Shown here piece by piece: positions 24,717 through 34,861 of a stretch of DNA of 64,000 nucleotides (position 1 is its first letter; every line of letters starts with the position of its first letter). This stretch comes from Pholis gunnellus (lineage: Eukaryota > Chordata > Actinopteri > Perciformes > Pholidae), in contig OU342819.1 in assembly GCA_910591455.2 (NCBI GenBank), forward strand, positions 19,088,262 to 19,152,261. Direction: 5' to 3'. A program made the position numbers and the translations under genes. A model generated the notes under the pieces. The model had not been told where the DNA came from, searched no databases, and worked only from the letters and a program-made list of their open reading frames with translations.

Positions 24717-27217
24717 CTGGAAAAAGACAGACAAAGTAAGTCATACATGTGGTTTAAAGTAATTGTTTGACATTTTGGGAAAAACAATTATTGACTTTTC
24801 TTGTTGAGAGTTAGATAAAAAGATCAATATTGCTCTATCCTAAAGTAACAAAATCTGCATTGCAGCATCTCATTAATATCTTGTTTGTGTAATTGTCCAT
24901 GCATATGCTAGCTGTTACCCCCTGTTTCCAGTCTCCGTGCTAAGCTACGCTTACCTGCTGCTTATACTAACCAAACATGAGTGCTATTGATCTTCTCATC
25001 TAACTGTCAGCAAGAAAGTGAAAAATTGTATTTTACAAAATATCCAACTAATGCTTTAGATATTTAACCAAAGCAACGAACCCATGAGAATATCTCCCCT
25101 ATTTAGAAAAATACAAAAAGTACCTTCATCTTTCTTCTTCTTTTGCTCTTTGTGAAAAGCCTGCCCATCCTTCAGGGTCCAGCGGAGTTTAAAGTCTGAT
25201 AACCCACTTTTCTCCAGTTTAGCATGCAGCTGTAGAAAAATGAAGTAAAAACTATGTTTAACTGATGTTTTTTTTCTTTTGTGGAAAATGTTATTCTGTT
25301 GAAAAACAGGTAAGACACTGTGTGTGTGTGTGTGTGTGTGTGAGTGTGTGTGTGAGTGTTTTTTTTTTAAAAACATTTTCCAAAACCAGAAACAAAGGAG
25401 CAACGTTGTAAGGAATCAATCAGTGTGTTTATTTGCTCTGCTGGAAGTGGAACATGTTAGCATGGCCGGCTAACAGGAGTAACCAAGCTTACTTCCAAAC
25501 CAAGGAGAATACCATCAGTTTACTGAGTTTACTTTAGAAAAAGCTCCATTCCTGACTAGCACCACCTCTGTTATGGAGCCGGTCCAGGATGCTCCTTCTT
25601 GAGAGTTTAGCAAACGTCAGAGTTCCTGGGGAAGTTGACACTGTAAAAAAGATTGTTACCAGGGGGAGCGTTAGGTTAAGCAGCTTCAAGATTACTGTAC
25701 CTGCTCTAAAATCTGCTGCTGAAGGGCGGGATCAGTCAGGTCGGCCTCAGACTGGAACCTTAACTTGAACGTTTGTTGCTTACGTGGATAAACAGTTTGA
25801 CAGATGAAATAGTTAGTCACGTTACAGCCAACATCCCACCACGTTCCTGTGGTTGTGTTGACCACGGCACAGGATTTCACCAGCTCCCCATGTTTGATAG
25901 GTTGGTTCTCGTTCCAGTTAGTGAAGGTGGTGGGGGTCTGGTCGGACCAGTAAGCCCAGGTATTTCTGTAGAGACCGATCCAGCTTTGCTGTGTCACCAG
26001 TGTGGAGATGTCATTACTCTCAGACAGGTTCCTCACACTGGCGAGGTCTGTGTAGTTGGACCTACAGTATGTCCTAGCCTCGTACCAAGTCATCTGGGAT
26101 TTCACTAAAATGTACTTGGAAGGACCTTTTTCTGAAAGAAAATAGAAGAAATTAAGGACAATAGGTTGGACAGTGGGTTGGCATTTTGCCATGAAGGTAA
26201 AGAAAGACATTTACAGTAATGTTTTCCAAAGTCATATAAATATGCAAATGCTACATTATAGATATTGTCAGTTGTTAGAGATTGATAGTTATTGTAGCAT
26301 CTGTTTTTAGAGTTGCAATGTTGTCAGCAATTTGATGTTATTAATCTTAGTATTTTACTGACTAAGATCACATGAGCTGTAAACTGGTCAGAGTTTAAAT
26401 TCAATATGTCGAACTGAATTCAAGCTTTTAATCTAACTTTTCCCTTTGCTTGAGTCCCTGAAGAATTATGTCTCTTCTTTGTGTTACAACTGTTAGAAAG
26501 CAACTTGCAACTGAACTCATTAAACTATCTTACCATAATAGCAGACTGCCCGATGTGTATGCCGACACAATCTGTCTGACCAAAACCCATCTGGTTTCAT
26601 AACAGTGCAGGTCTTGTTGTAGTTCTTATTGTCAGGCTCATGTGGTCTCCAGTTACTGAACTCATTATTGAAGTCTGCATTTCCCAGTGCCCACTTCCAT
26701 CCATCCATGTTATCATAAAGCCCTATCCACGCATAGTTTCCAAGGCCCTTCAATACACTGAGCAGCCTGTCGTTGTCGCTTTGATTTTCTACGGTGGCAA
26801 GGTCAGTGAACTTCTCTCTGCAGTAACTCTGAGCGTCGGTCCAGGTCTTCAACATCTCTACATAGTGGTACTCTCTGATGACGCTTGTAGACCGAGCAGA
26901 CAGCACTGATGGATAAAGGACTGTTTTTAATTTACACTCATTTATTCTTTAACAATGCAACAAATAAACGCCATTGTTAATGTATAAAACTATCACTTTT
27001 ATATAGAGACCGTCAGAAAAAGAATGTGATTCAATTCTGTAAAAATGTTGATACAACCGTTTGAGCAGATGTTTCATTGGCATGCAATATACTGTAACGT
27101 GTTCATGTTACTTCATTAATCCACTGTAAATATGTGTGACTGACTCCTTCACACACAACTTCCACAATCATTTCTCTGACCTGAGAGAGTGAGCACAAGC
27201 AGCAGTGTCTTCTTCAT
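24703..27217 (-). CDS. Tandem-CTLD secreted C-type lectin A, five coding exons (whole gene span)
   Basis: Predicted secreted protein of 319 aa with two C-type lectin-like domains. Exons 27181-27217, 26534-26905, 25701-26131, 25124-25229 and 24703-24716 total 960 nt in one frame. Residues 1-about 18 are a signal peptide (MKKTLLLVLTLS then VLSARS). CTLD1 is about 20-136, with WIGLYDN, EPD in the Ca/sugar position (EPN in mannose binders) and WSDRLC. CTLD2 is about 140-255, with YCRSNYTDLASV, WIGLYRN and WWDVGC but no EPN/QPD. A tail FKLRFQSEADLTDPALQQQI...FKLRWTLKDGQAFHK ends in a lysine stretch and GSCG. Several NxT/S sequons. No membrane helix is seen after the signal peptide. It resembles the fish two-CTLD proteins named mannose-receptor-like or CLEC20A-like; the exact orthologue is uncertain. 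Ligand unknown; calcium-dependent sugar binding is doubtful given the altered motifs. Confidence 0.88.
24750..25045. repeat. Old interspersed repeat in lectin A intron 4
   Basis: 'taattgtttgacattttggg' to 'gtatttt' with internal 'gctagctgttac', 'gtgctaagctacgctta' and 'cttctcatctaac' matches a common teleost repeat. The same copy sits in lectin B intron 4 (30215-30550), so insertion preceded the gene duplication. Confidence 0.65.
25124..25229 (-). CDS. Lectin A coding exon 4 (basic tail)
   Basis: 106 nt, phase 0-1. Encodes LHAKLEKSGLSDFKLRWTLK then DGQAFHKEQKKKKDE. Acceptor TTTTTCTACAG, donor GTACTT. Nearly identical to lectin B exon 4, with DF for EF and SG for HG changes. Confidence 0.88.
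25319..25358. repeat. (GT)n microsatellite in lectin A intron 3
   Basis: About 20 GT units with GA interruptions; absent from the matching intron of lectin B. Confidence 0.85.
25701..26131 (-). CDS. Lectin A coding exon 3 (CTLD2 and linker)
   Basis: 431 nt, phase 1-0. Encodes KGPSKYILVKSQMTWYEA, RTYCRSNYTDLASVRNLSES, WIGLYRNTWAYWSD, TFTNWNENQP, TGTWWDVGC, NYFICQ and the linker FKLRFQSEADLTDPALQQQI. Acceptor TTCTTTCAG, donor GTACAG. Confidence 0.92.
26534..26905 (-). CDS. Lectin A coding exon 2 (CTLD1)
   Basis: 372 nt, phase 1-1, so the exon can be skipped or duplicated without breaking frame. Encodes one CTLD: WTDAQSYCREKFTDLATVEN, YAWIGLYDNM, EPDNKNYNKTC, FWSDRLC and AVCYYG. Acceptor TTTATCCATCAG, donor GTAAGAT. 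Confidence 0.92.
27181..27217 (-). CDS. Lectin A coding exon 1 (signal peptide)
   Basis: 37 nt: ATG to phase 1, MKKTLLLVLTLS. Donor GTCAGAG. TTATTTCCAG precedes the ATG by one base, suggesting a splice acceptor and a non-coding exon upstream. Matches lectin B exon 1 almost base for base. Confidence 0.82.
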
Positions 27218-27414
27218 CCTGGAAATAAAAAAATGTTAACTTTGTGCGGTTGTTTTTTTTCACAGGATATGATACAGAAAATAGTTTTTTCCTGAAAATA
27301 AAAAATGCGTGAGATTCCTTCCAATGTACATAAACAAAGCCAAAATTAGGTAATTTTTAAACAACTGTGTTAATTCCTAACTCATGGCATCATGATACTC
27401 TTTATATGTAGTTT

Positions 27415-27880
27415 TATAAACTTTGTTCCCCCCAACCCCGTTTTTCCTATTTTCTCTCTCTCTTGCAGGAACGACAGGGGCCTCTGCACCGCCAGAGCTT
27501 CCGAAGAGATAGCCCCCATCCTAACGTCTCTGTTCCCCCTGTTCTTGCCAGCCACCGGACACCAACGGTCCCCCATCGATCGCCTAACCTCCTTTCTACA
27601 AACCCTCATTTCTTCTTCCTTACATCCCTTCATCTCTGCATCCCTACCCTACACCCCTTCATCCCTCTACCCTACACCCCTTCATCCCTCTACCTCGACC
27701 CCTACCCCACATCCCTTCATCTCTGCATCCCTACCCTACATCCCATCATCCCTCTACCCTACTCCCCTTCATCCCTCTACCCTTTACCCCTTCTGCTTCC
27801 TAATCTAACAATCATTCCGCTATGCAATAAACCTCTTGAAACTCATACTGTTATTGATGTGGTCCTTGTTAGTGAAATTT
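27415..27880. repeat. Insertion unique to unit A, with 23-bp C-rich minisatellite
   Basis: Units B (about 33885) and C (about 35780) read 'ctctttata' straight into 'ttgtaatgcttt'. Unit A has about 460 extra bases at that point. The insert has a pyrimidine tract ending 'ctcttgcag', a GC-richer segment, 7-8 degenerate 23-bp units (core 'cccttcatccctctaccct') at about 27615-27800, and AATAAA at 27827-27832. It looks like an inserted mobile or retroposed sequence. No clear terminal repeats or long target duplication are visible; reading frames through it are repeat-driven. Confidence 0.6.
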
Positions 27881-28146
27881 GTAATGCTTTTAAATCCCTA
27901 ATAAAAATCAAATCCATTCAAATGGGATTAGTGATGAGGCACATTTTGGAAATGCAAGTTTTAAATCTAGGAATGATTGCTGAATTAATGTCATATAAGG
28001 TGTAATTTAATGTACTCAAACTTTACAACTAAATCGCCAATACATATGACATGTTAATGACAATTATTGTTTAGTGAGGTAATGCTATCAAATTTAAAGA
28101 AGAAGATAGAAAATATCAAAGAAAGGAAGAAGATCATCAGGCCTAC

Positions 28147-28230
28147 CTCAGAAAGTTCCAGCTCTTGTTCCTTCACTTTGTTTCAACACATCTCAAACCT
28201 TTAGTTAGTATTCACTTACTTTTATTCACT
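28147..28230 (-). promoter_or_regulatory. Putative promoter and non-coding first exon of lectin A
   Basis: On the minus strand GAATAAAAG (28227-28219, TATA-like) is followed by about 70 bases ending CTTTCTGAG and then GTAGGC, a good donor at 28146. The block is conserved at the same place in units B and C, and the lectin ATG is preceded by an acceptor-like TTTCCAG. Together these predict a TATA promoter and a non-coding exon ending at 28147. Inferred from the sequence; no transcript evidence. Confidence 0.4.
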
Positions 28231-28379
28231 TTCTCTCCTCCGTCTCCAAGGTAATTATGCAAAGTAATGTCATTGATTTAATCCTGACTTTGGACTACAG
28301 GATGTAGAAATATACAAATCAAGGTGGAGAAATTGAGTTTGTGACCTTCAACTCGGTCACGAGCCAACAGGCATGAAAG

Positions 28380-28990
28380 CAGCTGGTATTAGTATAAAGA
28401 GTAGTTAACCCATATGATAACGTCATTTTAGAGAATGTCTATCAAACCAGCACCTGCATATCTTGAACTGGAGAGAGAGCCTATCCCAGCATGCACTGGT
28501 GGAGGAGCACAGACAGATACCCGAACAATTCATTACAGAGCTTTTTGTTGATTGAGGAGTTCATACATTCACTTTGATAATTGATAGAAACCTTCATTAT
28601 GAACATTAATAGTCATTTATTTTAAAAGCAGCAATACTACAATGTTAACATTACAAGTGAAAGTTCTGCATTCAAAACTGTATTTGAGGAAAAGTAACTA
28701 TGAAGAGTTAAATGTACTAAAAGTCAAGAAAAATGAAAGTATCCAAATATGTCATTTTTTAAATAAAGAGATTCTCCAAATAGCATCTGTTTAATTCTTT
28801 GATATCATAGTTTAATTTCCCATCTGGCAAAGTTGACTGGGAAATGTCTTTGCTTGCTATCAGTGGTTTAGGAAATACTAAAGTAATTATGTAAAACCCA
28901 AAGTCTTCATCTCACTGGTCATTTATTTGCAGAGCTTGAACTCAGATTTCCATGAACTATCAGGTGGTGAAATGAAGCATACGACCTACT
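28380..28990. repeat. Upstream block of unit A with fish repeat pieces
   Basis: 'cctatcccagcatgcactgg' (28482-28501) recurs in unit C and, diverged, at about 38005-38030. 28620-28760 ('tgaaagttctgcattcaaaa') resembles a dispersed teleost repeat. Homology to unit C extends to about 28985. Confidence 0.6.
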
Positions 28991-29657
28991 GCTCCAGGGT
29001 CATTCACATCATTAAAGAGGACATCATTATACAAATGTTCAGGTTCATATTTTACATTTTGTTGTTCTACTAGAACACACTTGCATGCTGTAATATTAAA
29101 AATACATTTTATTCTTCTCATACTGTCTGCCAGTCTGCTTTGATTGGTCACTATTTCCAGGGCTTTCTGTCAAACAACCGTTAAACAGCTTTACTAGTGG
29201 CAGCCGGGCCTCAGTGTGTCTCTGAACTGAGGCTGTCAGTCAGTCATTGACATATTTATGTTGTGAAAGTTTTGTCAAAACTGCAGATTATTTTTGAAAC
29301 ACTTTCAAAATACTGTTGGGAATATATAACTCATATTGTCATCAGTCTAGTCAAATGAAGTTTCACGGAAACATAAAAGTGTTGTGTTGCTCACAGTCAG
29401 TATTTGTTATGTTTAGAATAAAATGACATTTTCATAGTGAGGATGTTAAATTTACCTTTTTTTACCCTTCTTCATGTATAAAATCCAACATGAACGGCCT
29501 TTGACACAATCAAACACACATTTACTTTACAGTCCCTGAAAACATTTGGCTTTGGCAATAACTTTGTTAACACTGTCAGTATGTTTCACAAAGGTATTAA
29601 CAGCTCGGCTATAATTAATTTAAATACCTCAAAAGATTCCAGGTCAGTGTTTTTTCA
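28990..29657. other. Spacer between duplication units A and B
   Basis: AT-rich; no gene, microsatellite or clear repeat seen. Marks the junction of the two units. Confidence 0.4.
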
Positions 29658-29667
29658 TGTTCCCTCT

Positions 29668-29673
29668 TTATTT
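29668..29673 (-). terminator. Candidate AATAAA polyadenylation signal, lectin B
   Basis: TTTATT on the plus strand, about 485 nt past the stop and close to the edge of homology between the units. Another AATAAA at 29832-29827 is equally possible. Confidence 0.3.
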
Positions 29674-30155
29674 AAGACCTTACAAAAGCTATAAACACAA
29701 AACACATTGTAAGAAATGACTTTTTTTACAAGAATTTCAACTGATTATTAACTTTGATGCCGCTCATTTAGAGAATCACACATTTCAAAGACACAGCAAC
29801 TGCTCATAAGACATATATGGGAATAGTTTATTAGGAGTATTAGGAATACAAATTAAATACGACGAAAACCAAACATGTTTATATTTTTCAAACTAATTTC
29901 AAACCTCCCTACATGCTCTAAAGTCACGAGAAGAAATCTTCTTTTTAACAGCAAACATGCAAATAAAGTTCTATTTGCAATGGACTGCAAGTGATACAAT
30001 GAACAGATAAATGATATATGAGGTTCTGTAGATACAAAGCATGCAACCAAACATATTAATCCACAAAAGTAAAGTAAAATATTTAGTGAAACTGAAATAG
30101 GAACTGAGAGATCGTGTTGCAGTTAAAACCACGATGTCCGCTGCACAACGAGCAC

Positions 30156-30169
30156 TCAGCCGCACGACC
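30156..30169 (-). CDS. Lectin B coding exon 5 (terminal micro-exon, GSCG-stop)
   Basis: 14 coding nt after acceptor CTTTTTTTTAG, ending TGA at 30158-30156. Same ending as lectin A. Confidence 0.7.
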
Positions 30170-31898
30170 CTAAAAAAAAGCAGAAAAATATAAGTCAAAC
30201 TATTATTGTCTTTCATGTAAAAAGTCAGACAGGAAGATCAATATCACTCTTGTATTTGTACAGCTATCATACGCTTAGCTTAGCACAAAGACTGGAACCA
30301 GAGGTAAACAGCTGGGCTGGTTCTTCCCAGAAATCTGTCTTGCTGCACCTCTAAAACTCATTATCATATCATGTTTGTGCAACTTGCCAGGTATACGCTA
30401 GCTGTTTCCCTCTATATTAAGTCTCTGTACTAATAATATTAACTGAACAGATATGACAGTGTTATTGATCTTCTCATCTGACTTTCAGCATTAAAGCAAA
30501 TTTGCTTATTTTCCAAAATGTCCAACTAATGCTTCAGATATGCAATTCAATCAACCAACCCACAAAATAATTGTCTCCCTTGTTTAGAAAAATACAAAAA
30601 GTACCTTCATCTTTCTTCTTCTTTTGCTCTTTGTGAAAAGCCTGCCCATCCTTCAGGGTCCAGCGGAGTTTAAATTCTGATAACCCATGTTTCTCCAGTT
30701 TAGCATGCAGCTGTAGAGAAATGAAGTGAAATCTGTGAATATCACATCATTACCTTATAACCTTTATTACACATCTCCCTTTGCTCTCCATCCACTGAAG
30801 AACATAAATATGTTTCCCAGAGATGTCTTCCTTTCTTGAAATTTTTAAATTGTATTTTCTTTTGTGTACATTTTAAATCTTTGTGTAAAAAGCACAGACA
30901 CTTGTGCACCAGTGTCCAGAATCTAAACAAACAAAAGAGCAAAGTTGTAAGAAAACCCTGAAACGGTGTGTTTATTTTCTCTGAAGGAAGCTGCAAATGT
31001 TATCATGGCCTGCTGCTAGTAGTGACCTAGTTTACACCCAAACCAAGGAGAATACCATCAGTTTACTGAGGTCATTTGTGGAGTTACAGGTTACTTTAGA
31101 AAAAGCTCCATTCAGGACTAGCACCACCTCTGTTATGGAGCCGGTCCAGGATGCTCCTTCATGAGAGTTTAGCAAACGTTAGAGTTCCTGGGGAAGTTGA
31201 CACTGCAAAAAAGATTGTTACCAGGGGGAGCGTTAGGTTAAGCAGCTTCAAGATTACTGTACCTGCTCTGTAATCTGCTGCTGAAGGGCGGGATCAGTCA
31301 GGTCGGCCTCAGACTGGAACCTTAACTTGAACGTTTGTTGCTGCTGACGTGTATAAACATTTTGACAGATGAAATAGTTAGTCACGTTACAGCCAACATC
31401 CCACCACGTTCCTGTGGTTGGCTTGACCGCAACACAGGATTTCACCGCATCCCCTATGTTTTTAGGCTGGTACTGGTTCCAGTTAGTGAAGGTGGTGGGG
31501 GTCTGGTCGGACCAGTAAGCCCAGGTATGTCTGTGGAGACCGATCCAGGCGAAACCAGCATATGTGAAGATTGAGGCGATGTCATTACTCTCAGACAGGT
31601 TCCTCACACTGGCGAGGTCTGTGTAGTTGGACCTACAGTATGTCCTAGCATCGTACCAGTTCATCTTTGTGTTCACAAAAATTAACTTGGTAGGACCATT
31701 TTCTGAAAGAAAAAATTGAGTTTGTCATTATATCCATTAAGGTAAAGACAGATAATCTTACAATAGATTCACCATTGAAGTCTCTGCAGTATTTTCTGAC
31801 TAAAAATAATTGTACTTTCGTGCGGCAAAAAAATTCTACAACACCAAGATTATCGACTTTCTCATCTGATCGCTGTCATTGCTTGTGTGCATGTGTGT

Positions 31899-31966
<68 letters not shown>

Positions 31967-33579
31967 TGAAGTGGTGAAATAGATGATCTTGTTGTTGATG
32001 AGCGGAAGAGAAGGTACTGACCACTCTGCCCAGGATAGGATATGCTGATCAACACAAACAAAAACTCACCTGATCCAATTAAAAATGACACATGTTGTTC
32101 GGTTTATAACCTGTAGGCTATATTTCATGACACAAATATCTAGCATAACTATAGTGTATTAATATAGTATTATTGTATGCATTATTATTGTAAAATACAC
32201 CATTTTTGCTTCATGTAATATAATTCAAATCTAACACTCAAACATAAGATTGAAATTAAGATGGTATATCAAATTTTACTAAATTATTTTCAATACACGT
32301 TCGCATGAGAGACAAGTTAGGAGTGAGAGTAATACAGAGGGTGAGAGGGAGAACAGTTTTACTTGAACATTTTCATTAAACATTGTCAACAATCAGTATC
32401 AAATGTTTTGTGATCAATTTAGCCTCTTTTGTATTTTCAGATTGTAGGGAGGAACCATTCAATGCAACATGTAACCTATTCTCATGTTTTACTGCTTGAC
32501 ATTTATACTAATGTCGACTTTAATGCTACCGTTATCAAATTATTGCACTGCAAACATTTTGAAATGGACCAAAATCCCCGTACTGGACCTCGGTATTTCT
32601 AAAACCAGATGTAGGACTATGAGTCAGTTCAGTTTAATAACAATAAAGAACATTTACAGTAATGTATTTACAAATCATGTAAATATTCAAATGCTACATG
32701 ATGGATATAATGGTTATTAGTGATTGATTTTTATTGTAACATCCGTTTTTATCGTTGCTATAGGGTTGGAATGTTGGTTGTTTCAACACTTTGCTGTTAT
32801 GAATCTTTTTTATGAATAAAACTATTTTAGTGATGAAGATCACATGAGCTGCAAACCAATCAGAGTTTAAAATCATTATGTCAAACTAAATGCAAGCTTT
32901 TAATCTAACTTTTCTCCTTGCTTGAGTCCCTGAAGAATATTTTCTTTTCTTTGTGATAAAACTGTTATAAAGCAACTTGCAACTGAACTCGGTAAACATC
33001 TTTCTCACCATAATAGCAGACTGCACGATAGAGATTTTGTGACGAACACGGAAAGTCAATCCAAAGCCCATCTGACTGAATCAAAGTGCAGGTCTCGTTG
33101 TAGTTCTTATTGTCAGGCTCATCTATCTTCCAATTACTATACTCATACGCATTTCCCAGTGCCCACTTCCATCCCTCCATGTTATCATAAAGCCCTATCC
33201 ACGCATAGTCTCCTATAAGGCCCTTCAATTCACTGAGCAGCCTGTCGTTGTCGCTTTGATTTTCTACGGTGGCAAGGTCAGTGAACTTCTCTCTGCAGTA
33301 ACTCTGAGCGTCGGTCCAGGTCTTCAACATCTCTACATAGTGGTACTCTCTGATGACGCTTGTAGACCGAGCAGACAGCACTGGTGGATAAAGGACTGTT
33401 TTTAATTTACACTCATTTATTCTACTGTAATTCAATAACCATGCAACAAAAAACAACCATTGTTAAATGTATATCATTATCACCACTGTAAATATGTGTT
33501 ACTGACTCCTTTACACACAACTTCCACAATCATTTCTCTGACCTGAGAGAGTGAGCACCAACAGCAGTGTCTTCTTCAT
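30156..33579 (-). CDS. Tandem-CTLD secreted C-type lectin B, five coding exons (whole gene span)
   Basis: Paralogue of lectin A, 322 aa. Exons 33543-33579, 33009-33380, 31263-31702, 30605-30710 and 30156-30169 total 969 nt in frame with identical phases. Signal peptide MKKTLLLVLTLS. CTLD1 has WIGLYDNM, EPDNKNYNETC and LWIDFPC. CTLD2 has WIGLHRHTWAYWSD, NQYQP and WWDVGC. Then the FKLRFQSEADLTDP linker, a basic tail and GSCG. CTLD1 residues before the WIG motif are essentially identical to lectin A, while the later loop bearing EPD and WxD differs strongly. All exon ends are GT..AG and there is no stop or frameshift, so both copies appear functional. Probably secreted, with no membrane helix. 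Same caveats on orthology and ligand as for lectin A. Confidence 0.88.
30215..30550. repeat. Old interspersed repeat in lectin B intron 4
   Basis: Diverged copy of the element at 24750-25045: shares 'cttagcacaaagactggaac'-like and 'cttctcatctgac' phrases and sits in the same intron. Confidence 0.65.
30605..30710 (-). CDS. Lectin B coding exon 4 (basic tail)
   Basis: 106 nt, phase 0-1, LHAKLEKHGLSEFKLRWTLK then DGQAFHKEQKKKKDE. Acceptor CTCTACAG, donor GTACTT. Confidence 0.88.
31263..31702 (-). CDS. Lectin B coding exon 3 (CTLD2 and linker)
   Basis: 440 nt, phase 1-0, three codons longer than lectin A (FTYAGFAW for TQQSW, and extra QQ in RQQQQTFK). Donor GTACAG, acceptor TTCTTTCAG. Confidence 0.92.
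31885..31964. repeat. (GT)n microsatellite in lectin B intron 2
   Basis: About 38 GT units with an early 'ctgt' interruption. Confidence 0.93.
33009..33380 (-). CDS. Lectin B coding exon 2 (CTLD1)
   Basis: 372 nt, phase 1-1, same length as in lectin A although internal indels differ (+I in GLIGDYAW, a 3-residue loss in NAYEYSNW, a 2-residue gain in PCSSQNLYRAV). Donor GTGAGAA. Confidence 0.92.
33543..33579 (-). CDS. Lectin B coding exon 1 (signal peptide)
   Basis: 37 nt, MKKTLLLVLTLS, donor GTCAGAG; acceptor-like TTATTTCCAG lies one base before the ATG. Confidence 0.82.
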
Positions 33580-34156
33580 CCTGGAAATAAAAACATAACT
33601 TTGTGCAGTTGTTTGTTTCACAGGACACGGGGCAGAAAAACAGCCTGAGATTCCTTAAAATGTACATAAACAAAGTCAAACAAATGCAATTATTAAGACA
33701 AAAGTCCAGGTTGATTTGTGGGGAGTGTTGATAGTTTGACTCATTGTCGTGGAGTTTACGTTTGTCTGCTTCCATCGATGTGTATGTACCCATGTATTTG
33801 TTAATTCCATTAAGGAGCACTTTGTGTTTTTAGAAATGGTTGTAAGTATCACACTCTGGGATTTCTGCATCATGATACTCTTTATATTTGTAATGCTTTT
33901 AAATTCCGAATAAAAATCAAATCCATTCAAATGGGATTAGTGATGAGAAACATTTGGGAAATGCAAGTTTTAAATCGAGGAATTATAGCTTAATTATTGG
34001 CATATAAGGTGAAATTGTAATGACCTAAAACTTTACAACTAGATCACTCATACAGTACATATAACAGGTCGAACAGTTGTTTAGTGAGGTAAGCCTATCA
34101 AACTCAAAGAAGAAGATAGAAAACATCAAAGAAAGGAAGAAGATCATCAGGCCTAC

Positions 34157-34237
34157 CTCAGAAAGTTCCAGCTCTTGTTTCTCCTCTTTGTTTCAACACA
34201 TCTCAAACCTTTAGTTAGTATTCACTTACTTTTATTC
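34157..34237 (-). promoter_or_regulatory. Putative promoter and non-coding first exon of lectin B
   Basis: Same TATA-like GAATAAAAG (34237-34229) and donor CTTTCTGAG/GTAGGC (exon end 34157) as in unit A. The conserved spacing across copies supports function, but no transcript evidence is available here. Confidence 0.4.
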
Positions 34238-34861
34238 ACTTTCTCTCCTCCGTCTCCAAGGTAATATGCAAAGTAATGTAATTGATCCTGACTTTGGATT
34301 AAAGGATTAAGAAACATACAAATCAAGGTGAAAAAATAGAGCTTGTGACCTTAAACTCGGTCACGAAGAACTTTACGAGCCAACAGGCATGAAAGCAGCT
34401 GGTATTAGTTTAAAGAGTAGTTAACCCATATGATAACGTGAGTTTAGAGAATGTCTATCAAACCAGCACCTGCATATCTTGATGAACTGGAGTTTACATT
34501 CGTTTGAGAATTGATATAAACCTTCATTATGAACATTAATATTCATCTATTTTAAAAGTAGCAATACTACAATGTTAACATTACAAGTGAAAGTTCTGCA
34601 TTCAAAACTCTATTTGAGGAAAAGTAACTATGAAGAGTTAAATGTACTAAAAGTCAAGAACAAGTGAAGTATCAAAATATGTATTTTGTTTAATAAAAAT
34701 AAATCTATGAATAGCATCTGTTTAAGCCTTTGGTACCATAGTTTAACATTTCCCATCTGGCAAAGTTGACTGGGAAATATCTTTGGTTGCTGTCAGTGGT
34801 TTAGGAAATACTAAAGTAATTATGTAAAACCCAAACTCTTCATCCCACTTGTCATGTATTA

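Larger units (their letters stand above)
24205..28990 (-). repeat. Tandem duplication unit A (lectin gene A with flanks)
   Basis: This block and 29657-34860 share exons, introns, 3' flank and upstream block in the same order and orientation, showing a direct tandem duplication of a whole gene. Shared landmarks include 'cagaggactgc'-like 3' flank words, the identical exon 4 region, and the upstream 'caaatccattcaaatgggat' and 'gaaggaagaagatcatcagg'-type segments. Unit A alone carries a ~460-bp insertion (about 27415-27880). Confidence 0.85.
29657..34860 (-). repeat. Tandem duplication unit B (lectin gene B with flanks)
   Basis: Second copy of the lectin unit in the same orientation. It lacks the insertion seen in unit A, has a much longer intron 2 (31703-33008) and ends abruptly at a LINE tail near 34862. 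Confidence 0.85.

Noticed and set aside
25773..26108. Plus-strand frame opposite lectin A exon 3
   Set aside because: Shadow of the real minus-strand CTLD exon.
27463..28005. 180-codon plus-strand frame
   Set aside because: Driven by a C-rich 23-bp minisatellite inside an insertion; no domain.
31876..32091. Histidine/threonine-rich frames over CA/GT tracts here and elsewhere
   Set aside because: Microsatellite translation artefacts.
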